From NCBI GenBank assembly GCA_044375105.1, contig JBILNK010000129.1, positions 1 to 12,442 on the forward strand: a DNA stretch of 12,442 nt. The letters are read 5' to 3'. Within the stretch, counting starts at the first letter, position 1. Every line of letters begins with the position of its first letter. The stretch comes from JBIKLM01 sp044375105 (GTDB taxonomy: Bacteria > Planctomycetota > UBA1135 > GCA-002686595). Positions 6,462-12,442 of this stretch are shown here, one piece after another. A program made the translations under genes and the position numbers. The notes under the pieces were generated by a model that had not been told where the DNA came from, did not search any database, and saw only the letters and a program-made list of their open reading frames with translations.

Positions 6462-6906
6462 GGATCGAAGGGGCAGGGGTCTGGCTGGGAAGCGATTGGG
6501 GGGGTACGTCGCCGGGGCGGTCCTGGGACCGTCCAGAGGGCGGGAGCCGGCGTTCAGGGCGAATCCTAGATGCCTTCGAGCAAAGCTCGAGGCGGCTGAG
6601 ACCGGGCTGAACCGAAGCGGCGCTAGGCAATTCACCAGGGAATCCTGGGCGAAACCGGGCGCGCTCCGGTGGGTCCCCCAGGCTAGTCCCCGAGCCCTTG
6701 CGTTTCGAGCCCGACCCGGTCGGGTGGGTTCCATTCCCCGGGACTGCAGCCCAGGTCGGCAGCGGGCGCCGACGCTGGAGGCCGAGCGGACCTCGGGGCA
6801 TGCAGGTTGCCAGGGGGGGGCCCGGGGGAGGCGACCCGCGGTGCAGGCCGACGGTCGAGGAGGGCGCTCGCCTCGGGCCGCCACGGCGGGGCCCCTGCGC
6901 CGACCG
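6462..6906. other. Non-coding gap upstream of trxA
   Basis: About 445 bases with no convincing gene. It must contain the trxA promoter and probably the end of the transcript from the pilin-like operon, but I see no clear -35/-10 pair or T-tailed hairpin. Small inverted repeats are present: CGGTCC/GGACCG around 6515-6530, TCGAGC-AAA-GCTCGA around 6580-6595, CCAGG/CCTGG near 6638-6651, and CCCGAC/GTCGGG near 6711-6725. Several long G runs occur, including eight G at 6813-6820. None of these repeats is strong enough to name. Confidence 0.5.
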
Positions 6907-7524
6907 TCAGACGCGCTGGTTCGACTCGTCGATCCAGCGATACACGCGGCGGCTGAGCTGCGGCCAGGCCACCAACAACGCGCCCAAGCCGATCAGCAGG
7001 CCCACCAACGCCCCCAGCGGCATCCAAGACTCGGAAGGCTGGACTGGCAAGGTAGGCGTCTGGATCGGGGCCGGGCGAGCGGGCTCGGGCGCGACTGCCG
7101 CCGCGGAGCGTTCGCCTCGGCCGCGCACCGGCAGAGCGGAGTCGAAGCGTGCGCCTCCCCCATAAATCTCGAGGGCCCGCAGGTAGAGCTCTTCCTCGTC
7201 GACGAAGGTCGCGTGACCGTCATGCTTGGCCAGGGCAGGCGTGCGCGAGCGCAGGTCGTTGCCATCCAGCTCGAGACCCCGCAGGTAAAGCGGCTGAGCG
7301 TCCGGGTGGATCTCGTCGCGCAGGTTCTCGCGCAAGCCCTGAGTCGATGGGAACGATTGTGCTGGGGCGGCTGCGCTGGAATCGGCGGTCGTGTCGACCG
7401 GCGCCTGCACGCTCCCTTCCGCCGCCTGGGATCGGGTCTGCGGCTGAGCGGAGGCGGGGACGAAACCGGCCAGGATCAGGCCGGCGCCGAGGGCTGCCAG
7501 GGAAACGGGCTGAAAACGGCTCAC
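6907..7524 (-). CDS. Unrecognised secreted protein with C-terminal membrane span, last gene of the pilin-like operon
   Basis: I do not recognise this 205-residue protein. It has a signal peptide (hydrophobic core about 8-22, likely cut after AlaSerAla at 24-26), an extracytoplasmic middle, a Pro-rich stretch (145-163), and one membrane span (about 167-188). A short basic tail (RRVYRWIDESNQRV) ends it. If the signal peptide is cleaved, the product is a type I membrane protein with most of its mass outside. A short repeat is visible: AQPLYLRGLELDG (76-88) and EELYLRALEIYGG (111-123). The start is a GTG at 7524 whose bases form GTGA with the stop of the large PilX-like gene, so the two are probably translationally coupled. 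It may act in assembly or anchoring of that protein, but this rests on position alone. That it is a real gene is well supported; its function is unknown. Confidence 0.75.
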   Translation of the reverse strand: MSRFQPVSLAALGAGLILAGFVPASAQPQTRSQAAEGSVQAPVDTTADSSAAAPAQSFPSTQGLRENLRDEIHPDAQPLYLRGLELDGNDLRSRTPALAKHDGHATFVDEEELYLRALEIYGGGARFDSALPVRGRGERSAAAVAPEPARPAPIQTPTLPVQPSESWMPLGALVGLLIGLGALLVAWPQLSRRVYRWIDESNQRV

Positions 7525-9422
7525 GGCTGCACCAAGTACCGATTGGGGTCGTTGTCGAGCGACGTCACCCGCAGGATCTCGAGCGGCTGCAAGGACCGCG
7601 GCAACAGGTCCGCGGCCTTGCCAGCCGCCCCGCCCAGGAGGCGCGCATCGTGGTTGAAGGAAACACTGGGTGTGCCATAGACGATGTTCTCGTTACGGCA
7701 GATCAGGGCGCCGTTGACCTGCGCCGCGACGCCGCCGAGCACCGTCCAACAGAACGACTGGTTGGTGTAGAAGACGGCATCTAAGCGGGCCGCACTCATG
7801 CTGGCGATGTTCCGGAAATGCGCAATGCCGCCCACGGGCATGTTGCCGGCCCAGACCGTGGTGTTGAGCGGCTTCGTCAAGGTCACGTCGGCGAGCGTCT
7901 TCTTCGGATCGAAAACCCCGTCGCCGTCGATGTCCTCGCCGGTCCCCGGGATCGGGCTGCCGACCGCGCTGCCCGGCGGGATCAGGCCCAGAGCCTGGTG
8001 CTCGGCGGTGTAGCGCTGGATCGTGAAGATCCCGTCGCCCTCGAGCACATCATCATCCGCGGTTCCAAGGATACCGTCCCGGCCCCTGCGCGTGTTGGGG
8101 ATCTTGTCGGCGCCGGCGTCCTCGACCGAAGAATTCATAGGATGCCCCATCCAGCCTCCCACATAGTGGCGCCAGGTCGAGTTCGTATGGTCGCCGACGA
8201 CGATGTTCTCCTTGGCGAAAAGGCCAAGGAAGTCACGGTTCCAGTTGGTGCTGAGCCAGGCCTCGGTGGCCGCCTGAGTGGTGTTCGCGGGCCGCGGGCT
8301 GCTGGGCCCATTGACGTACTGGATCGAGTTGGGACAGTAGATGTTGCCGCCCGCGTAGATCGCCCCTTGGCCGGTGACATGGCCATGGATGATCACGTCG
8401 CCGCGCACTACGATCGGCCCGTCCAAGACGATCGGGTTGGCCGCTGTGCCGACCAGGTAGAGATTTTGGCGTTCCCCTGGAGCGTCGCCGACGACCCCCG
8501 CGGCCTGCACGACGCCCCCGATGCGGATGGTCGCGTTGCGACCCAGAGCGATCTGCTCGTACATGCCTAGGTTGCTCAGGTTGGGCATGTCGACCTGCTC
8601 ATCGAAATCGTGTTGGTTGCGGGCCTGACCGCCGTTGCCGCGCACTCTGGCCACGTTGACGATGTCCCAGCCGGAATAGATGCCCCCGTCGTTGCCGTCG
8701 TAGAGCCCGTCACCGTTGTCGTCCTTGTATCCGCTCAAAGAGATGCTGCCACCGTTGTCCTCGACCATGTCGTACTTCGGCTGTCCGGTGACAGTAGGCC
8801 GATAGTTGGCTGCATCGAACTGGCCGTTGCTACGGGCGTTGCCCGCGGCGGTGATCGTATCCCCGTAGAACCAGCCCCAGTTGTTCAGGAAGTAGGCGTA
8901 ATTGAACACCTCGCTGGGCGCCATGGACAGGCGCACGGTGGTACGCTCCGAACTCCAGTTGGTCGGCTCGGCTCCTGCCCCGCCCGGGGCCACCGGCGTG
9001 TAACCGCTCGCGTCGATGGCGATCGTGATCGCCGTGGGCGTCTCATTGAGCCGCACCAGCCGCACGGAATAGGCGCCCACCTGGGCACCGCCGGATTGCA
9101 GCGCGGTGCCGGAGAAGGCCGTGACCGTGTCGCCTGTCGCGAACAAGGCCCGCACACCGGAAAGCGGATCGGTCATGGAGCCCGCCGCAGCCGCCTGGTT
9201 GATCATGTTGATGGCCGCTTCGGATCCCGCTTGGGCCACGTAGCCCGAGCGCACCTGGTCGACCTCGAGGCGCGTCTTCTGGATCTCGATCACGGAGGAC
9301 ATGGCCACGGCGCTCAAGAGCCCGGCCAGACCCACCATGACCACCAGGGAGGTCACCAGTGCACTGCCCTGCTGGTCAGACCGCACCGAACGGAACCGAA
9401 GATCAATTGCGTGTGACGACAT
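7521..9422 (-). CDS. Large PilX-like pilus/pseudopilin protein
   Basis: The 633-residue product begins with a short basic leader, then QQGSALVTSLVVMVGLAGLL (17-36). This hydrophobic helix, with helical residues after it (SGYVAQAGSEAAINM, 59-73), is the hallmark of the N-terminal domain of PilX-type minor pilins. As in that family there is no Glu at +5 after the Gly19-Ser20 junction. The rest, about 550 residues, is exported. It has beta-rich Gly/Val repeats (about 293-362, including DGPIVVRGDVIIHGHVTGQG, 334-353) resembling a parallel beta-helix. Asp/Gly loops of EF-hand or thrombospondin type 3 style stand at DDNGDGLYD (234-242) and EDIDGDGVFD (496-505), with another Asp-rich turn near 448-458. 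There are three Cys (363, 558, 575). Classical PilX is under 200 residues, so this is unusually large. The gene overlaps its upstream neighbour by 20 bases. Assignment to the PilX-like group is good; the role of the large domain is unknown. Confidence 0.75.
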   Translation of the reverse strand: MSSHAIDLRFRSVRSDQQGSALVTSLVVMVGLAGLLSAVAMSSVIEIQKTRLEVDQVRSGYVAQAGSEAAINMINQAAAAGSMTDPLSGVRALFATGDTVTAFSGTALQSGGAQVGAYSVRLVRLNETPTAITIAIDASGYTPVAPGGAGAEPTNWSSERTTVRLSMAPSEVFNYAYFLNNWGWFYGDTITAAGNARSNGQFDAANYRPTVTGQPKYDMVEDNGGSISLSGYKDDNGDGLYDGNDGGIYSGWDIVNVARVRGNGGQARNQHDFDEQVDMPNLSNLGMYEQIALGRNATIRIGGVVQAAGVVGDAPGERQNLYLVGTAANPIVLDGPIVVRGDVIIHGHVTGQGAIYAGGNIYCPNSIQYVNGPSSPRPANTTQAATEAWLSTNWNRDFLGLFAKENIVVGDHTNSTWRHYVGGWMGHPMNSSVEDAGADKIPNTRRGRDGILGTADDDVLEGDGIFTIQRYTAEHQALGLIPPGSAVGSPIPGTGEDIDGDGVFDPKKTLADVTLTKPLNTTVWAGNMPVGGIAHFRNIASMSAARLDAVFYTNQSFCWTVLGGVAAQVNGALICRNENIVYGTPSVSFNHDARLLGGAAGKAADLLPRSLQPLEILRVTSLDNDPNRYLVQP

Positions 9423-10035
9423 GGATCACCGTATCCAGAGAAGGAGTATCGTGGTCGACGGATTGGGTGGCGATACGCAATTCCCACACATCGCCGACCC
9501 GCTCCACATGGAATCCAGGCTTTTCCGCCCCGCTGCGCAGCTGGTCGCCGACCGTATCGGAGCGCACTACCTCACCCTGCTCGTTCAGAACCTGACGGAC
9601 CAGACGGCGTGAGGTCAGATCGAGCCCAGCCACGTCGAGCCCAGCCTCGCTCTCGACCGTGTAGCGGATGCTCCAATCCTCGTGCACCTGGTCAGCCGCG
9701 TCGACGCTCAGGCGGCGCTCGTCGACGCCCCAGGCGAACACCCCGCCGACTACGATCGGCATCTGGAAAGTGAGCTGGGAATTGCCGTCGGCCAAGGCCT
9801 GCACCTGAATGCGCGCGTCGCTGGTGGCCCCGAGCTCGCGCGCCAGCAGGGCGAGCGATTCGTGGCGCCGCTCGTTGTTCACTACGATCGCTTCGACCGT
9901 CTCCTGCGACCGACGTCCGAAATCCATCACTGCAGCCAGGCCATAACCGATCACGGCGAAGGCTGCCAAGGAGACAACCGCCTCGAGAGCGGTCAGGCCG
10001 GCCAGCGGCCCGCGGCTGCGGACGACGGGGATCAT
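9403..10035 (-). CDS. PilW/GspJ-like prepilin-type protein
   Basis: The 210-residue product has a prepilin N-terminus: a short basic leader, then AGLTALEAVVSLAAFAVIGY (12-31). Cleavage would fall between Gly13 and Leu14, with Glu18 at +5, the residue needed for pilin assembly. Leu rather than Phe/Met at +1 is unusual but tolerated in some minor pilins. A helix continues to about 68, and the rest is a beta-rich domain. Size and placement between a PilV-like and a PilX-like gene fit PilW or the GspJ pseudopilin. GAGGG about 8 bases before the ATG at 10035 may be a ribosome binding site. The start overlaps the upstream stop as ATGA, so coupled translation is likely. Function should be as a minor component at a pilus or pseudopilus tip; no assembly genes are nearby. 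Confidence 0.72.
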   Translation of the reverse strand: MIPVVRSRGPLAGLTALEAVVSLAAFAVIGYGLAAVMDFGRRSQETVEAIVVNNERRHESLALLARELGATSDARIQVQALADGNSQLTFQMPIVVGGVFAWGVDERRLSVDAADQVHEDWSIRYTVESEAGLDVAGLDLTSRRLVRQVLNEQGEVVRSDTVGDQLRSGAEKPGFHVERVGDVWELRIATQSVDHDTPSLDTVIHVVTRN

Positions 10036-10430
10036 CGGTCGGCCCTCAAGGTCGCAACTCGGGTCAGCTCGCGGTCGGTATCGAGCTCGAGCACGCGCAC
10101 ATCGATCTGCACCAGCCCGACACCCGCCTGGAACACCGTCAGTTCAGCGACGTAGCGTGATCGGTCCTCGTCGACCCCGTCGAAAATACGATCGCCGTTG
10201 AAAGCGAGCAGGCCGACGAAAGGTTGCGCCCTGAGATTCTCGAGTACCGTGGTCAGGAATACCCCAGCTTCGCTCTGCTTCTGGGCAACTTGGACGCTGG
10301 TGAGACTGGTCGAGAAGGACCCGGCCGCTGCCAACAGGCCAGTGGTGATCAGGGCCAGGGTGATCATGATCTCGATCACCGTCAGACCTGCACGAGAGCG
10401 CTGTGGTCGAAGACTTTGGAAGGTGCGCAT
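10032..10430 (-). CDS. PilV-like prepilin-type protein
   Basis: This 132-residue protein carries a clear prepilin signal: RSRAGLTVIEIMITLALITT (11-30). Prepilin peptidase would cut after Gly15, leaving Leu16 at +1 and Glu20 at +5. The hydrophobic helix runs to about 36 and the amphipathic part (QVAQKQSEAGVFLTTVLENL, 47-66) continues it. The rest, about 65 residues, is a small globular part. This fits PilV or GspI, the usual partner of PilW/GspJ. It is the first gene of the operon; 408 bases without a gene precede it, so its promoter should lie in 10431-10838. No Shine-Dalgarno is visible before the ATG at 10430. Alternatives are any other minor pseudopilin; a major pilin is less likely because such proteins have the motif GFTLIE and are usually encoded alone. 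Confidence 0.75.
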   Translation of the reverse strand: MRTFQSLRPQRSRAGLTVIEIMITLALITTGLLAAAGSFSTSLTSVQVAQKQSEAGVFLTTVLENLRAQPFVGLLAFNGDRIFDGVDEDRSRYVAELTVFQAGVGLVQIDVRVLELDTDRELTRVATLRADR

Positions 10431-10838
10431 ACAAGGAACTCTGGAGGGGGGCAGGCCGGACCCCTTTCATGCTTCGACCAGGGCTGGCGAGAGACTGAAG
10501 CCACGCTCAGGGGGGCGCGAGCCCGGCAGGTCTTCGACATGGAAGTCTTTTCCGAACCGCCCCGGCCTCGCAGCTCGAGGCACCTGGCGCGTTCGATCCC
10601 TCGATCCCCCAGCGCCGCCGCTGCCCAGAGGCCCGCCGGCTTACGGCACTGTGACCGCTAGCCGAAGGGACCCGGAATCCGAACCCGCTCGCGGTCGAAA
10701 CTGGAGGTCCCGACCATCCTGGGGGGGGCAAGCGAACAGAAACTGATGTGTCAGACGCTCCGCGAAAGGCGGGTCGGGACCGCCAGGAAGCGGCTCGCAA
10801 GGCTCGGAATCGGTCCGATCCAGCTCGTTTGATATCGG
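10431..10838. other. Non-coding gap between the pilin-like operon and the kinase gene
   Basis: 408 bases with no convincing gene. It should carry the promoter of the pilin-like operon and the end of the kinase transcript. I see no clear promoter and no T-tailed hairpin. Small features are an imperfect inverted repeat at 10811-10826 (GGAATCGG/CCGATCC, one bulge) just after the kinase stop on the minus strand, CTGATGTGTCAG near 10743-10754, and an eight-G run near 10719-10728. A stretch near 10585-10605 recalls a tRNA T-arm but does not fold as one. Confidence 0.5.
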
Positions 10839-12442
10839 TCAGCGGCGCGGGGGGCCCGAGTCTGCTCCCGAAGGACTCGCGGCAGACGGCCCGTCGGCCC
10901 CGCCGGGGTGCTCCTCGGGCAGGTCCTCGAGCAGGGCCTGAGCACTCTGGGTCAACTGCGCCAAGGTGCGGTCCGCGGGCATTTTCTCCTGCGAGCGTTC
11001 GAGCAGGCCGAGCACCCAATGCAGGCGCTCACGCGCCTCCTCGGGCCGGGAGAGCCCGCGCAGCAACACGCAGACGTTGAAGTTGATCGTGGCCAGGGAG
11101 GTCAGGTACTCGCCGCTCTCGGGGTGGGCGCGCACCAGCGCTTCCATCAGGTCCGAGGCCTGCAGCAGGTCCGTCAGGGCAGCTTCGAAGCGCTGATCGC
11201 CGAGATGCCAGGCCGCGTGCTGCACCAAAGCCGTGGCCAGGTTGGCTCGAAAGCGCGGCGTCTCGGGGAAGGCCCGCACCAGCTCCTGGCCCAGAGCCAC
11301 GGCCCGCTCGACCAGCGGGCCGGCGGCTTCCAAGTTTCCGGCTTCGCCCAGCATGTCGCCCAGGTTCCCGAGGGCTGAAAAGAGCTGCAGCCGCGTGACC
11401 GAATACCCGGGATGATCGCGGTCCAGGGCCTCCCAGGCCGCGACCGCCTCGCGCTGGAACTCGATCGCGCCCGGGAGGTCGCCGCCCTCGTAGCGCCACA
11501 GGGCGCGCGTGCCGAGGGCCTTGGCCAGAGCGAAGCCGCGCAAGCGCTCCGCGGGCCGCTGGGCGACCTCCATGCGCAGGATCGCGATGCCCTCCTCGAG
11601 CATCTCGTGGGCCACTCCCGGCTTGCCCGCCCAGCGCTCGAACAGGGCCGCCTGGCTGAGCTGCCAGCCCAAGGCATGCTGCAATTCGCTGCGCTCCGCG
11701 TCCCCAGGGTCGCTCTGCGCGAGAGCCGACCGGAAGGCCGCGATGCCCGCCCGCGCCTGTTCCAGCGCCGCTTGGGATTGACCCAGCTGCCGCTGCGCCT
11801 CGGCCCACAGCATTCGCGCCTGGCCGATGCGCTCCTGCCGGCGCGGCGAATCCTCCGCATCCGCCGCGAGGCTCGCGACCAAGGCCTCGGCCTGGGCGCA
11901 CACCCCAGCGTAGTCCCCGACCCGCAGCAGCACGTCCGCGAGCTGAAGGCGCGTCGCCTCGATCGCCGCCGCGGGGCGCGGATCCTCGGGCCGCAGGCGG
12001 GCCAGCTCGAGGTCCAGCTCGAGCGCATCCGCGAGCAGTTCGGCGCGCACGCGCTCGAAGCGCGGCACATCCGCGAGCACGTCGCTGCCGACGCGCCGCA
12101 GCATGCCGTCGATCGAATTCAGGGCTGCGTCGAAGCTGACCTCGGCCTGCTCGCGCTGCCGGCGCGACTCGTCCAGGGCACCCTCCAGCTGGAGGTTGAG
12201 ATCGGTCAGCTCGGCGCGCTTCTGGCGGCTGTCCTCGAGGGCCGCCTCCAGCTGGCGATTGAGGCCCGAGAGCGCGCGGTTCTGGCGCGCCTGCAGGAGG
12301 CCGAAGCCCAGGGGAGCGCCGATTAGCAGCAACGCCGCCAGGCCGATCGAAAGGGCGCGCGCGGGCTCGCGCCGCACCCAGCGCAGGCCCTTTTCCAAGG
12401 GGCTCGGGGGCCGCGCGACGATCGGGCGGCCCTCCAGGGCGG
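10839..12442 (-). CDS. C-terminal part of a probable Ser/Thr protein kinase with membrane span and helical repeats (partial)
   Basis: The gene runs off the right edge; 533 residues are visible up to the stop at 10839. No kinase domain is in view. The assignment rests on LEGRPIVARPPSPLEKGLRW just inside the edge, followed by RREPA and one membrane span (bases about 12294-12356). This juxtamembrane arrangement is typical of the many planctomycete PknB-type kinases, in which a cytoplasmic kinase domain precedes a span and a long repeat domain. After the span comes a coiled coil of two near-identical 21-residue units (LNRQLEAALEDSR and LNLQLEGALDESR). About 370 residues of Ala/Leu-rich helix pairs, resembling tetratricopeptide repeats, follow, and the protein ends in a Pro/Gly/Ser-rich tail. 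The repeat domain would lie on the far side of the membrane and could bind a signal or partner. A TTG at 12398 could pass as a start, but the frame is open and protein-like beyond it, so it is internal. Confidence 0.68.
   Translation of the reverse strand, partial: ALEGRPIVARPPSPLEKGLRWVRREPARALSIGLAALLLIGAPLGFGLLQARQNRALSGLNRQLEAALEDSRQKRAELTDLNLQLEGALDESRRQREQAEVSFDAALNSIDGMLRRVGSDVLADVPRFERVRAELLADALELDLELARLRPEDPRPAAAIEATRLQLADVLLRVGDYAGVCAQAEALVASLAADAEDSPRRQERIGQARMLWAEAQRQLGQSQAALEQARAGIAAFRSALAQSDPGDAERSELQHALGWQLSQAALFERWAGKPGVAHEMLEEGIAILRMEVAQRPAERLRGFALAKALGTRALWRYEGGDLPGAIEFQREAVAAWEALDRDHPGYSVTRLQLFSALGNLGDMLGEAGNLEAAGPLVERAVALGQELVRAFPETPRFRANLATALVQHAAWHLGDQRFEAALTDLLQASDLMEALVRAHPESGEYLTSLATINFNVCVLLRGLSRPEEARERLHWVLGLLERSQEKMPADRTLAQLTQSAQALLEDLPEEHPGGADGPSAASPSGADSGPPRR

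Noticed and set aside
6813..6820. Eight-G run as a phase-variation tract
   Set aside because: It lies in non-coding DNA with no promoter or gene frame that it could switch; similar G runs near 10719-10728 are also non-coding.
6462..6884. N-terminal extension of thioredoxin
   Set aside because: The added residues are low-complexity, with no signal peptide or domain; thioredoxin is complete from the ATG at 6461.
10580..10620. GTTCGATCC-like tRNA T-arm
   Set aside because: The flanking five-base stem does not pair, and no anticodon arm or acceptor stem is found.
11412..12326. 304-residue open frame opposite the kinase gene
   Set aside because: Its Arg/Gln/Leu/Ala composition is the mirror of the helical repeat protein, and it has no family motif.
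1..12442. CRISPR array, insertion sequence or integrase
   Set aside because: No regularly spaced direct repeats and no transposase- or integrase-like protein were seen on either strand.

Overview
This is a very GC-rich stretch, roughly 70% by eye. It suggests a Planctomycetota-like bacterium, although no rRNA or other phylogenetic marker is present to settle that. The pointers are the membrane-anchored, repeat-bearing C-terminal half of what looks like a Ser/Thr kinase (a common planctomycete architecture), a PilX/PilW/PilV-like pseudopilin operon with a very large PilX-like member, alternative start codons and a scarcity of Shine-Dalgarno sequences. Calling the phylum is inference.

Layout, left to right. 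(1) Bases 1-420 hold no well-supported gene. There is a possible open frame running off the left edge, a strong GC hairpin and an AT-rich island before the first gene. (2) Bases 421-1869 (+) encode a predicted outer-membrane beta-barrel of the alginate-export family. (3) Bases 1943-2551 (-) encode an unrecognised protein with one membrane anchor, divergent from a small unrecognised secreted protein at 2689-3114 (+). (4) Bases 3221-5553 (-) hold fmt followed by rsmB, joined by a 4-base GTGA overlap. This is a housekeeping pair: initiator tRNA formylation and 16S rRNA methylation. (5) Bases 5554-6137 form a non-coding gap rich in inverted repeats. (6) Bases 6138-6461 (-) are thioredoxin (trxA), with a further non-coding gap behind it. 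(7) Bases 6907-10430 (-) are a tight four-gene operon in the order PilV-like, PilW-like, large PilX-like, then a small unrecognised membrane protein. Every junction overlaps. (8) Bases 10839-12442 (-) are the membrane and helical-repeat C-terminal part of a probable Ser/Thr protein kinase that continues off the right edge.

The two translation-related genes form one unit and thioredoxin stands alone. The most accessory-looking part is the pseudopilin operon. Its PilV- and PilW-like proteins carry prepilin peptidase-type N-termini. The 633-residue PilX-like protein has an apparent hydrophobic pilin helix followed by a large extracytoplasmic part containing Asp/Gly-rich, calcium-loop-like motifs. 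The last gene encodes a secreted or membrane protein with a short internal repeat. No assembly ATPase, inner-membrane platform, secretin, prepilin peptidase or major pilin gene lies in the window, so those parts would have to be encoded elsewhere. I saw no mobile element, CRISPR array, tRNA or rRNA.
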